A stretch of 64,000 nt of DNA. Source: Chitinophaga sp. MM2321. Its GTDB lineage: Bacteria > Bacteroidota > Bacteroidia > Chitinophagales > Chitinophagaceae. The stretch is from contig NZ_OZ035533.1 of the NCBI RefSeq assembly GCF_964033635.1, forward strand, positions 4,402,001 to 4,466,000. The letters are read 5' to 3'. A model generated the notes under the pieces. It saw only the letters and a list, made by a program, of their open reading frames with translations, did no database searches and was not told the origin of the DNA. Made by a program: the position numbers and the translations under genes. Shown one piece after another: positions 28,887-37,775 of this stretch. How positions within the stretch are numbered: position 1 is the stretch's first letter; each line of letters opens with the position of its first letter.

Positions 28887-31800
28887 TTAGAACTTTACGT
28901 TAAGGTTCAGGCCAAAAGAGCGGGTGGCAGGCAGCGCCAGCATTTCAATACCCTGCACATTTCCATTCAGGAAAGTGGACTCCGGATCTACCAGTGGCAC
29001 TTTGCTGTAAAGGGTAAACAGGTTGCGGGCCACCACGGATACACTGACATCATTTATTTTTACCTGACGCAGCCAGCTATGCGGCAGGTTCACACCTACC
29101 ACCAGTTGACGCAGCTTTACAAAGCTGGCATCGTATACAAATTCTTCCGTGATATTATTCGCTACCCAGGTATAATAACTTTCAGCAGATACATTCACTT
29201 TGTTGATGCCACCGCTTTCTGTTACACCCACGCCGGTAACGCCGGTTTCGCGGCCTTCCAGTGTTTTCTTGTGCAGTCCGGCCACATACGCGAGGTTGTT
29301 GGTACCCGAAGATATTTTACCGCCGAATTTGGCGTCTACCAATACGCTGGCATAGAAGCTACCGTAACGGATTTCGTTGTTGAAGCCCATCGTCAGCGGC
29401 GGAATACTGTTGCCCAGTGTAGCGATGTCGCCGCGTACAGGGTAGCCCTGGTCGTTGTAAATAATATTGCCTTTGTCATCACGTTTGTACGTGTTGCCGG
29501 TAATGATGCCATAAGGTTCACCCACTTTCACGTTGATAAACGCCGGTACACCACCATCGCTGTACAAACCCGGACGGCTCTGTTGCAGCACCATGGCATC
29601 CTGACCATCTACCAGCGCCAGCACCTTGTTTTTGTTATAGCCCATGTTATAGGACATATCCCAGCTGAACTTACCGTATTGTACGGGCGTACCCGTTAGT
29701 AACAATTCCACACCGGTGTTACGCATCTCACCGGCATTCAGGCTTACACTACCGAAACCGGAAGTAGCACTGATCTGCGAAGTGAGGATATCATTGGTAG
29801 TATGCCGGTTATAAAAAGTAAACTGCACGCCTATACGATCTTTCAGGAAACGGGTATCGAAACCTCCTTCAAAAGAGCGGCTAACAGAAGGTTGCAGCTG
29901 TGTATTCGGAATAGTTCCGGAAGCCACGTAAGCAGTAGGCTGCCCCATATAGGTATTACCGAAACCATAGGAAAGTGCCTGTGAATAAGGCGAGATGTCT
30001 GCATCATTACCCGTTTTGGCCCATGAACCACGCAGCCGCGCATAGGTAAACCATACTGGCAGCGTCACGGATTGCGACAGCACATAACTCAATCCTACGG
30101 AAGGATAGAAAATATTATTGGTATTGGGATTGAGGGTAGAGAACCAGTCATTACGGCCTGTTACCGTCAGGTATAAATATTTCCTGAAACCCATCTCGGC
30201 GGAGCCGAACAATGAATTAAACTCCTTCTCAGACCTGCCGTAACCACGCGACAAAGATTTCGTGTTATTCACCGCATAAAAACCGGGTACAATAAACTGG
30301 CTGCCACCGGCGCTCACGTTGCTGTTTACATTTTTCATGATGTTACCACCCACAAATGTACTCAACGAAAAATCCTTGCTCAGCTCCTTGTCATACCCTA
30401 CCTGCAACTGCGCATTAAACTCGTTATCAAAACGCTGTCCTACGTTGATACTGGGCTGCGCAATGGCACCACCTTCAGGATTCATCCCTTCAGAAAAACG
30501 GTATGCCATATCCGTTCCCATTAGTAAACGTACATACAATGCACTGGTAACATTATATTTCATATCGGCGGAAGCAATCAGGCGGTTTTTTGTATCGGAA
30601 CTGAGCCTGTTGTACGCCATAAAATAAGGGTTCGCAAAATAGATGTTATCCGAGAAAAGATATTCTTTGCCCTGGTCATCTACCCGGCGGTCCTGTGTGC
30701 GTACATCCATATTGGTGGGCAACAGTTGTACCGACATGTGCGGATTCCAGGAGAAGTCGCCGGAGTAAGGGCGGTTTCTTACCTTTTCGTGTACAAACAT
30801 GGCATTCACCTGCAAGGTCAACTTATCGGCCAGCTGCGCAAAAGCACGCAGGGTATAGTTTTGACGGCGCAAACTGGAGTTAGGCATCAGATCATGGTTG
30901 TTGAGATCAGATACAGAAAACCGGGCATTTACTTTTTCATTGCCACCAAAAATAGAGACGTTGTTAGTAAAAGTATTAGCATTGCGGTAGAAGTTTTTGA
31001 TGTTATCTTTTACAGGACTGTATGGTCTGGATACGCCATCAAACTGTATAACAGAAGAGCCATCCAGTTTAGCGCCCCAGCTGCCGGGACCAATAGCCCT
31101 GGCGGTAGCTACATCCTGTGGTGCGAGGCCCTGTGAGCCCTGACCATATTCATACTGAAAATCTTTTTTATTATAGAATATCGGCTTATCCATGGTATAG
31201 CTGCCGTTGTACTCCACACCCAGTCCTTTGTGCGATTTACCACTTTTGGTAGTGATCAGGATAACGCCATTGGAAGCGCGGGCGCCGTACAATGCGGAAG
31301 CAGGGCCACCTTTCAGCACGGTCATCGTTTCAATATCATCCGGGTTGATACTGGAGATACCATCTCCCCCGTCAGAACCACCATAGAATACGGATGTTTG
31401 TCCGTAGGTATTATTTACCAGTGGTACACCATCTACAACATATAGTGGCTGGTTATTTCCGGAGATAGATCCGTTACCGCGTATTACCACGCGGCTGGAA
31501 CCCATGGCGCCGGAAACCGGTTTTACTACGTTTACACCGGCCACCTTGCCTTCCAGGGCGTTGGCGATATTCGGCTCACGTGCTTTCGTAAAATCTTCTC
31601 CCTGTACGGTGTTGACGGCGTAGCCGAGGGTATTCTGGTCTTTCCGCAACCCCAGGGCAGTTACCACTACTTCGTTGAGGTTATTTTTCACTTTCAGCTG
31701 GATGTTCAGGTCCAGTTGTTGGTTTTCTTTAATGTCCACACCATTGATACGGCCTGGCTCGTAGCCGATAGAAGAGATCACGACGGTGTATCTGCCGGGT

Positions 31801-32315
31801 ACAACGCCTTCCAGTTTATAGTTACCATTGCCGTCGGCAACGGCGCCCTTATTGGATTCCTGGAGGCGGATGGAAGCGCCCGGTAGCCCCTCCCCGTTGG
31901 TGGCATCCGTAACGCGGCCGCTCATGCTGCCGGGCTTCTCCTGTTGCAATACTTTGCTGAAGTCGCGGCCAATGGTCACGTTATCATTAATAACATCATA
32001 GGAGTATACTGTACCCTCCAGGAGGCGGGTCAGGATATGATCCAGTGGTGTGTTGCTGAAGGCCGTATCGGGCGCCCACAGCTGTTGCAGTTTCTTTTTG
32101 TCATATGCAAAGGATAGGCGGGAAGTCTTTTGCAAATCGGCAATGGCAGCCGCCAGGGTCTGGTGTTTAAAGGTAATGCTGAGTCGCATTCCTTTGACCC
32201 TTTGCGCATTTCCGGTGTGGGCCTGCAACAAGCCTGCCGACAACACCATAATTCCCAAGAAAATCGTTGACACTCTCATAAATTGCCTGGTAATTCCCCT
32301 AAGGTTTTTTTTCAT
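28887..32315 (-). CDS. SusC/RagA TonB-dependent transporter with STN domain
   Basis: I chose the Met at 32315 (MKKNLRGITRQFMRVSTIFLG) because it gives a proper signal peptide; an upstream Met would add 17 residues. The protein, 1142 residues, has an STN domain at about 45-120 (LSITFKHQTLAAAIADLQK), a carboxypeptidase-like domain (GRVTDATNGEGLPGASI), a plug with QPLYVVDGVPLVNNT, and a long barrel. The STN domain fits signalling to the FecR protein encoded 147 bases upstream. With the SusD-like partner it imports the locus substrate. Confidence 0.94.
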   Translation of the reverse strand: MKKNLRGITRQFMRVSTIFLGIMVLSAGLLQAHTGNAQRVKGMRLSITFKHQTLAAAIADLQKTSRLSFAYDKKKLQQLWAPDTAFSNTPLDHILTRLLEGTVYSYDVINDNVTIGRDFSKVLQQEKPGSMSGRVTDATNGEGLPGASIRLQESNKGAVADGNGNYKLEGVVPGRYTVVISSIGYEPGRINGVDIKENQQLDLNIQLKVKNNLNEVVVTALGLRKDQNTLGYAVNTVQGEDFTKAREPNIANALEGKVAGVNVVKPVSGAMGSSRVVIRGNGSISGNNQPLYVVDGVPLVNNTYGQTSVFYGGSDGGDGISSINPDDIETMTVLKGGPASALYGARASNGVILITTKSGKSHKGLGVEYNGSYTMDKPIFYNKKDFQYEYGQGSQGLAPQDVATARAIGPGSWGAKLDGSSVIQFDGVSRPYSPVKDNIKNFYRNANTFTNNVSIFGGNEKVNARFSVSDLNNHDLMPNSSLRRQNYTLRAFAQLADKLTLQVNAMFVHEKVRNRPYSGDFSWNPHMSVQLLPTNMDVRTQDRRVDDQGKEYLFSDNIYFANPYFMAYNRLSSDTKNRLIASADMKYNVTSALYVRLLMGTDMAYRFSEGMNPEGGAIAQPSINVGQRFDNEFNAQLQVGYDKELSKDFSLSTFVGGNIMKNVNSNVSAGGSQFIVPGFYAVNNTKSLSRGYGRSEKEFNSLFGSAEMGFRKYLYLTVTGRNDWFSTLNPNTNNIFYPSVGLSYVLSQSVTLPVWFTYARLRGSWAKTGNDADISPYSQALSYGFGNTYMGQPTAYVASGTIPNTQLQPSVSRSFEGGFDTRFLKDRIGVQFTFYNRHTTNDILTSQISATSGFGSVSLNAGEMRNTGVELLLTGTPVQYGKFSWDMSYNMGYNKNKVLALVDGQDAMVLQQSRPGLYSDGGVPAFINVKVGEPYGIITGNTYKRDDKGNIIYNDQGYPVRGDIATLGNSIPPLTMGFNNEIRYGSFYASVLVDAKFGGKISSGTNNLAYVAGLHKKTLEGRETGVTGVGVTESGGINKVNVSAESYYTWVANNITEEFVYDASFVKLRQLVVGVNLPHSWLRQVKINDVSVSVVARNLFTLYSKVPLVDPESTFLNGNVQGIEMLALPATRSFGLNLNVKF

Positions 32316-32462
32316 ACATTTGATGAGTTTAAATGGTAATAAAAGGCCCTTTAAATGCACAGTCATTCATAATCCTTTGACCGGGAGGTGAATGCTGTAA
32401 CACTTTTCAACAGGGGCTGGTTGCACAGCTCCTGTTGCATTTTCGGGATGATAGCTGGTTGT

Positions 32463-33464
32463 TTAGTATAAGGTAATAATACTGTCCTTTTGTTGATAAC
32501 GTGCTTGTTGGATTCTGCAAATCATTTTCATAACCTCTTCTATATTATTGGTATTTTTAAATGTAGCAGTAAAAGATGCCTGTTGCAGGGTTTTGCTGCT
32601 GGTATTCAAAGTATATCCGTATACATTTTTTATAGTAGTGCGCAGTTCATTAAAAGAAGCGCCGTCCAGCCTGATGAGGCCATCTTTCCAGTTGCCTATC
32701 TGTTTGGCACTATAATCTTTTATTTCCACCGTACCATTTTCCCGGTTCCAGTTCAGTTGCTTGCTTTCCGTGAGTATGCCCAGTGATCCTGCGGAGTCCA
32801 TCACTTGTATTTTACCGGTGGCTACACCGATGTTAACCTTCTCCAATTCCGTATAGGCGCGCACGTTAAAGGAGGTACCCAATACCCGTACGGCCAGTTT
32901 GCCGGTATGTACAATAAATGGTTTTTTACTGTCGGTAGCCACATCAAAGAAAGCCTCTCCTGCTGTGAGCCAGATTTCGCGGGTACTGTCTGTAAACTCC
33001 GCGGGGAAGCGCAGCCCGGAGCTAGCATTCAGCCATACCTGGCTACCATCGGATAGTGTGAGCTTCATCATCTTACCAGGCTTTGTAACTGCCAGCTGAT
33101 AGGCTGGTGCTACCGATGGCATCTCTTTCTTTATGATCCACCTGTATAACGGCACTCCTGCCAGCAGCAACAGCAGCGCAGCGGCTGCACCATACAGGAA
33201 GCGGCGGCGCATAGGCACCACTTTCGTCTCTGCCGGCGCGGCACTTTCAAGCGAGTTCCGGATCCTGCCCAGCAAACGTTCCTTTGCGGTCACTTCATCA
33301 GTTGCCGTAACGAAAGGGTTCAGCCTTTCCCCCGCTGTATCAAATGCTGCATACCATGCGTCCAGCTGCTGCCTTTCTGCGGCTGTCAGCGTACCCGCCC
33401 GGTATTTGGCTACCAGTTCCTGCAATAAAATATCATCCACTTCAATGATTTTGATAGTATACAC
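32463..33464 (-). CDS. FecR family anti-sigma factor
   Basis: The 333-residue protein has a cytoplasmic N-terminal anti-sigma part (LVAKYRAGTLTAAERQQLDAWYAAF), a membrane helix at about 88-107, a periplasmic FecR domain (GSQVWLNASSGLRFP, GEAFFDVATD, VRVLGTSFNVRAY) and a C-terminal DUF4974 with the YGYTL segment. It holds the adjacent ECF sigma factor until the STN domain of SusC signals substrate. The assigned start is GTG; a second in-frame GTG eight codons later (EVDDILLQ) is equally plausible. It sits 52 bases downstream of the sigma gene. Confidence 0.93.
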   Translation of the reverse strand: MYTIKIIEVDDILLQELVAKYRAGTLTAAERQQLDAWYAAFDTAGERLNPFVTATDEVTAKERLLGRIRNSLESAAPAETKVVPMRRRFLYGAAAALLLLLAGVPLYRWIIKKEMPSVAPAYQLAVTKPGKMMKLTLSDGSQVWLNASSGLRFPAEFTDSTREIWLTAGEAFFDVATDSKKPFIVHTGKLAVRVLGTSFNVRAYTELEKVNIGVATGKIQVMDSAGSLGILTESKQLNWNRENGTVEIKDYSAKQIGNWKDGLIRLDGASFNELRTTIKNVYGYTLNTSSKTLQQASFTATFKNTNNIEEVMKMICRIQQARYQQKDSIITLY

Positions 33465-33515
33465 GGAGAAGTAAGGGAAGAGTACTAGATAGGAGAAAAA
33501 AAAATATCAGAACAT

Positions 33516-34028
33516 TTATTCATGCTCCGCCAATGCCGTCCGCACTCTTTTGAGCGCATTTGTAATCTGGTTCTTGACGGTTTGCAGAGAAATATTGAGC
33601 TGGCTGGCGATTTCATTGTTGGGCAAATGCTCTTCGCGGCTGAGGAGATAGATCTCTTTCATTTTCTGCGGCATACGGTTTACTTCTTCCATTACACAGT
33701 TTTCCACTTCACGGGTCAGCAAACCAGCGTCAGTACGTATGGCAGAAGGCGCTTCTTCCATACTGGTATCATTTTCCAGGTGGGGCCTGATCCTGGCTTT
33801 GCGGTAGTTATCTATGATCCGGTGTTTGAGCGACTGATGCAGGTAAGCACGGATGGAGCCTTCTCTTTCCAGTGCTTCAGGGGTGCGCAGCAGGGAAAGA
33901 AAAAGATCATGTAACACATCCTCTACATCTGCGGCAGCGTGCAGGCGACGGAAGGCAGCCACGTACAACTCCTTCCAGTAAAGGGCGTAAACTTCCTCTA
34001 TTGTAAACTTACTATCCTTATTGCTCAC
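33516..34028 (-). CDS. ECF sigma-70 factor
   Basis: The 170-residue protein has region 2 (YALYWKELYVAAFRRLH, DVEDVLHDLFLSLL) and region 4 (MPQKMKEIYLLSREEHLPNNEIASQL as its HTH entry, about residues 115-160). It heads the FecR-SusC-SusD locus and most likely drives transcription of that locus when released by FecR. Its 5' side faces the ThuA gene divergently across 119 bases. Confidence 0.94.
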   Translation of the reverse strand: MSNKDSKFTIEEVYALYWKELYVAAFRRLHAAADVEDVLHDLFLSLLRTPEALEREGSIRAYLHQSLKHRIIDNYRKARIRPHLENDTSMEEAPSAIRTDAGLLTREVENCVMEEVNRMPQKMKEIYLLSREEHLPNNEIASQLNISLQTVKNQITNALKRVRTALAEHE

Positions 34029-34147
34029 TGGTTGACAAATTAGTAATTAAACTCCCACTAAATCTACTAATAATGTTGCGGAAGAAAAAATCAGGGCAAT
34101 AGCAAAAAGTATTTTTGAATCCTTATCTTGTTATTATCTTGGATATC

Positions 34148-34876
34148 ATGATGAAAAAAGGGTGTACAATACTGGCGCTCCTCTTTACCATTAACGCTAT
34201 TGCGCAGCCGCCACAGAAAAAAGTGCTGGTCTTTTCCAGAACACTGGGATACCACCATGCCTCCATTCCCGAAGGCATAGCCGCTATTCAACAGCTTGGA
34301 GCGCAGCATCAGCTGGGTGTAGACACTACCACCAACAGCGCCTGGTTTACGACAGACACTCTCCGGCATTATGCCGCCGTGATCTTCCTGAGTACCAGCG
34401 GAGAAGTGCTGGACAGCGCACAGCAACGCGCCTTCCAAAAATATATCCGGGCAGGCGGTGGCTACATGGGTATTCATGCGGCATCTACCACCTGCTATAG
34501 CTGGCCCTGGTACGGACGGCTCGTAGGCGCGTATTTTAACGGGCACCCCAAACCACAGGAAGCCATCGTAAACGTAATTGATCATCAGCATGCCACCACC
34601 CGGCACCTGCCCGTAAAATGGAAATGGCTCGATGAATGGTACAACTTCAAAGCATTACCCACCGATGTACACATCCTGCTTAAAGTAGATGAAACCACCT
34701 ATACCGGCGGCAAACACGGGGCAGATCACCCCATAGCATGGTACCATGAATTTGATGGAGGACGCGCTTTTTATACTGCGCTCGGACATTTTGGGACATC
34801 CTATAAGGAACCGCTTTTTCTGCAACACTTGTGGGAAGGCATCGTATACGTCACCGGACCAGGATTACCAGGATGA
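34148..34876 (+). CDS. exported ThuA-domain protein
   Basis: I chose the Met pair at 34148 since it begins a good signal peptide (KKGCTILALLFTINAIAQ); an in-frame ATG lies 33 bases upstream. The 242-residue product has the ThuA (trehalose utilisation/type-1 glutamine amidotransferase-like) fold: VLVFSRTLGYHHASIPEG, FLSTSGEVLDSAQQRAFQKYI, GGGYMGIHAASTT, and PIAWYHEFDGGRAFYTALGH. ThuA-domain proteins are frequent in sugar loci and some act in oxidation or binding of sugars; the reaction here is unknown. The last codons lie inside a large inverted repeat shared with the convergent gene. Confidence 0.85.
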   Translation: MMKKGCTILALLFTINAIAQPPQKKVLVFSRTLGYHHASIPEGIAAIQQLGAQHQLGVDTTTNSAWFTTDTLRHYAAVIFLSTSGEVLDSAQQRAFQKYIRAGGGYMGIHAASTTCYSWPWYGRLVGAYFNGHPKPQEAIVNVIDHQHATTRHLPVKWKWLDEWYNFKALPTDVHILLKVDETTYTGGKHGADHPIAWYHEFDGGRAFYTALGHFGTSYKEPLFLQHLWEGIVYVTGPGLPG

Positions 34877-35070
34877 GTGAAGGATTATAGGATGGGACAA
34901 GAATAGATTAAACATGGATTAAACATGCTTTAAATATGCTTTAAATATGCTTTAAACATGGATGGGACATTGATGGAACATGGATGATCAGTATTTATTT
35001 TTAACATGATATTTTTTAAATCCATCCTTGTCCCATCCTATAATCCTTCACTCATCCTGGTAATCCTGGT
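34858..35070. repeat. large inverted repeat joining the ends of two convergent genes
   Basis: Arms of 53 bases (34858-34910 and 35018-35070) match at 50 positions. The left arm encodes the last residues and stop of the ThuA protein; the right arm encodes the last residues and stop of the epimerase, in a different reading. About 107 bases lie between the arms and contain a tandem repeat. It can act as a bidirectional terminator. It is unrelated in sequence to the palindromes at 38.8 and 59.65 kb. Confidence 0.85.
34925..34957. repeat. three tandem 11-bp units
   Basis: The unit atgctttaaat occurs three times in a row (last base varied), inside the loop of the large inverted repeat. The 11-base period is one helical turn of DNA. 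Flanking bases carry further near copies (attaaacatg, aacatggatg). Confidence 0.75.
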
Positions 35071-36234
35071 CATTCCTTCCAGGCATGCTCTTACATTATG
35101 ATAAGGACACTTCCACAAACCTACTTTATCTTCTTCCATAATACTGTTATCCTTTCTTACACCCCAGTACCATTCACCATTGACTTTATCCCGGATACGC
35201 TCACGGATAAAGTTCCAGCTGTTAACGGCATGTTGCAGGTAGCGCCCTTCAGGATGGAGCTGCCATGCATTGATAAAACCAACCACTGCTTCCGCCTGCG
35301 GCCACCAATGCTTTTCGGCTACCAGGTTGCGCTGCGATGGTTCATATTCATACCATAATCCGCCGTCTTTGTCGATGCCCACAAGTGTGGCATGCGCCAT
35401 TTTCAGGGAGAGTTCTTTGAAGTTGTCTATTAGCAGCGGATCGCCAATGATCTCTGCGGCTTCCAGCAGGAGCCAGCTGGCTTCAATATCATGACCATAG
35501 GAAACCGTGTCGCCTTTTACCCGCCATTGTTCATCAAAGAATAAATGCAGGTGACCGGTCCCGGGATCAATGATCTTATCCCGGAATATCACCAACAGGT
35601 CCCGGATATTTTCTTTCAGCGCAGGTGCAGGCCAGATAGTATAAAGATTGGCATAGGCTTCCAGCACATGCAGGTGTGTGTTCATCGTCTTCTTCTCATT
35701 CGCATCCTTGTTGCTCAGGCGCAGGTCTTTGATCTCCTGCCAGTTGCGGGTAAAGGCTTCCAGGTAGCCGCCATACACCGGATCATAGCTATGCTGCTGC
35801 ACACGGTTGTATAATTCAATGGCCATCTGCTTCACTTCTTCCTGACCACGCGCTTTGTAATATTCGCTGTACGCATACACGGCAAAGGCAATGGCATACA
35901 CCTGTTTTTTTGTTTCTACAGGATGGCCTTTATAATCCACACTCCAGTAAACACCACCAAATTCCTTATCAATAAAGTGACGGGCAAAATAATCATAAGC
36001 CCTGTCTGCCATCTTCAGAAACTGTTCTTCTCCAGTGCTGTTATAGGCAGCAGAAAATGTCCAGAGGATACGCGCATTCAACACCGCTCCTTTTACCGCA
36101 AAGGGATCATGATGATTGTTGTTGTGCAGCTTTCCGAAAAAGCCACCGTGTTCTCTGTCAGGTGTATATTTCATCCAGTAGTCAAGGATGGTATATAACT
36201 CTGTATGAAGTGCCTGCTTTAATTCCGCTTGCAT
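35038..36234 (-). CDS. AGE family epimerase, cellobiose 2-epimerase-like
   Basis: I start at MQAELKQALHTEL (36234), which avoids overlap with the transporter gene; a longer frame adds 16 residues. The 398-residue cytoplasmic enzyme belongs to the acylglucosamine 2-epimerase family: HGGFFGKLHNNN, histidine motifs NTHLHVLEAYANLY, SYGHDIEASWLLLEA, EKHWWPQAEAVVGF and KCPYHNVRACLEG. These fit cellobiose 2-epimerases, which turn beta-1,4-linked disaccharides such as cellobiose or mannobiose into their C2 epimers. It is seven bases downstream of a GPH transporter, so both act on the same imported disaccharide. Its last 10 codons lie in the inverted repeat. Confidence 0.88.
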   Translation of the reverse strand: MQAELKQALHTELYTILDYWMKYTPDREHGGFFGKLHNNNHHDPFAVKGAVLNARILWTFSAAYNSTGEEQFLKMADRAYDYFARHFIDKEFGGVYWSVDYKGHPVETKKQVYAIAFAVYAYSEYYKARGQEEVKQMAIELYNRVQQHSYDPVYGGYLEAFTRNWQEIKDLRLSNKDANEKKTMNTHLHVLEAYANLYTIWPAPALKENIRDLLVIFRDKIIDPGTGHLHLFFDEQWRVKGDTVSYGHDIEASWLLLEAAEIIGDPLLIDNFKELSLKMAHATLVGIDKDGGLWYEYEPSQRNLVAEKHWWPQAEAVVGFINAWQLHPEGRYLQHAVNSWNFIRERIRDKVNGEWYWGVRKDNSIMEEDKVGLWKCPYHNVRACLEGMTRITRMSEGL

Positions 36235-36241
36235 GAAATAG

Positions 36242-37624
36242 TTATTTTCTGCGTTCTTCCAATTCAGATGAGATAGTGGCAATACGTGCTTCCGATAGTG
36301 GATACATCGCTATAAAAATGATCGATAACAGGGACCCTATCGCCGGTAAAAAACTTAGCATGAATAAAATACCTGTTTGCGCATCGGCGCCCTGTACTTC
36401 GTTGGCTTTAAACCCGAAATATCCCAGCAGCCAGCCGGTAAGTGCACCGCCGATTGTCCAGCCGAACTTCTGCGACATGGAAGAAGAAGAGAAGATAAGA
36501 CCGGTAGCACGACGGCCATTTTTCCATTCCGAATAGTCGGCAATATCTGCATACATAGACCATAGCAAGGGAAAAATAATACCTGCGCATACGCTGATCA
36601 CAAACTGGAAAATAAAGATCAGCGTAAGCTGTTCCTTACCCAGCCAGTAAAACAGGATGCTGAGTACAGATGCAATAACCATGGCACCGAGATACGTGTT
36701 TTTCTTTCCTGCTTTATTACCGATGGGAGATGCCAGTATAACCCCCAGGATGTTGGCACCCTGTCCTACCATAAGGTAGAGTGTAGAATACGTAATGCTC
36801 ATGGCGCCCAACGTAAATGCTTCGGTATGCTGAATATAATATTTGAAATAATACAAGGTAGCGCCATCGCGGATAGAGTTGAAGATCAGTGCCGCAATAC
36901 CGGCGCCCAGCAGGATCCACCAGGGTTTATTTTTGCAGAGATCGCGGAAATCATCTTTCAGGGAAGATTGTTCTTCCCTGATGGGTTGTACCCTTTCTTT
37001 CACCCATGAAAAACACAGGAGGAACAGCAATACACAGATGGCCGCAATCACCATCACGCCCAGCTGCCAGCCACGTTCGTGATTGGGTGTACCGCTGTCT
37101 GTTTTACTGAAGAAACCGGCCAGCGGTTCAATCAGTGCCAGCGCAATAAAGCTGCCACCAAATGCAAAGGCCATTCTGAAAGATGCCAGCGTATTCCGCT
37201 CCTTACCATCCGGTGATATAACCCCCAGCAAGGAAGCATACGGTACGTTGATGAGTGAATAGATCATCATCATAACAGAATAGGTAATATAAGCATACAC
37301 CAGTTTTCCGGAAGCAGTAAACCCCGGTGTGGTAAAAGTGAGTACCCCTATCACGCCAAACGGAATGGCCATGTATAAAATGTAAGGCCGGAACTTACCC
37401 CAGCGGGAATTTGTTCTGTCGGCAATAGCCCCCACTACCGGATCAAAAAAGGTATCCCATATACGGGTGATCAGGAACATGGTGCCTACCGCTGCAGCAG
37501 CGAGTCCCATTACATCTGTGTAAAAAAATAACAGGTACATGCCAAACAGCTTCCAGAACATAGAAGAAGCCATATCACCAAAACCATATCCAATTTTTTC
37601 CTGTAACGTTATTCTATTGCTCAT
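36242..37624 (-). CDS. GPH family sugar:cation symporter (MelB-like)
   Basis: The 460-residue inner-membrane protein has twelve predicted helices and glycoside-pentoside-hexuronide symporter motifs: GYGFGDMASSMFW at the N-terminus, MGLAAAAVGTMFLITRIWDTFFDPVVGAIADRT-type helix 2 region, and SMYADIADYSEWKNGRRATGLIFS in the C-terminal half. Such proteins import oligosaccharides with sodium or protons. Tight coupling to the epimerase suggests a beta-linked disaccharide. Confidence 0.92.
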   Translation of the reverse strand: MSNRITLQEKIGYGFGDMASSMFWKLFGMYLLFFYTDVMGLAAAAVGTMFLITRIWDTFFDPVVGAIADRTNSRWGKFRPYILYMAIPFGVIGVLTFTTPGFTASGKLVYAYITYSVMMMIYSLINVPYASLLGVISPDGKERNTLASFRMAFAFGGSFIALALIEPLAGFFSKTDSGTPNHERGWQLGVMVIAAICVLLFLLCFSWVKERVQPIREEQSSLKDDFRDLCKNKPWWILLGAGIAALIFNSIRDGATLYYFKYYIQHTEAFTLGAMSITYSTLYLMVGQGANILGVILASPIGNKAGKKNTYLGAMVIASVLSILFYWLGKEQLTLIFIFQFVISVCAGIIFPLLWSMYADIADYSEWKNGRRATGLIFSSSSMSQKFGWTIGGALTGWLLGYFGFKANEVQGADAQTGILFMLSFLPAIGSLLSIIFIAMYPLSEARIATISSELEERRK

Positions 37625-37775
37625 AGGTGGAATCTAAAACAAAGCATTAATTAAGGTATTGCTCAGTGGCGGGCCTGGAATCATCAGCGACCAGGTTCAC
37701 AAATCTATCTTTATAATCTGCATTTTATATAATACTTATTTATCTATTCCATGTGCTTTGTTAGCTGGAATAGCT

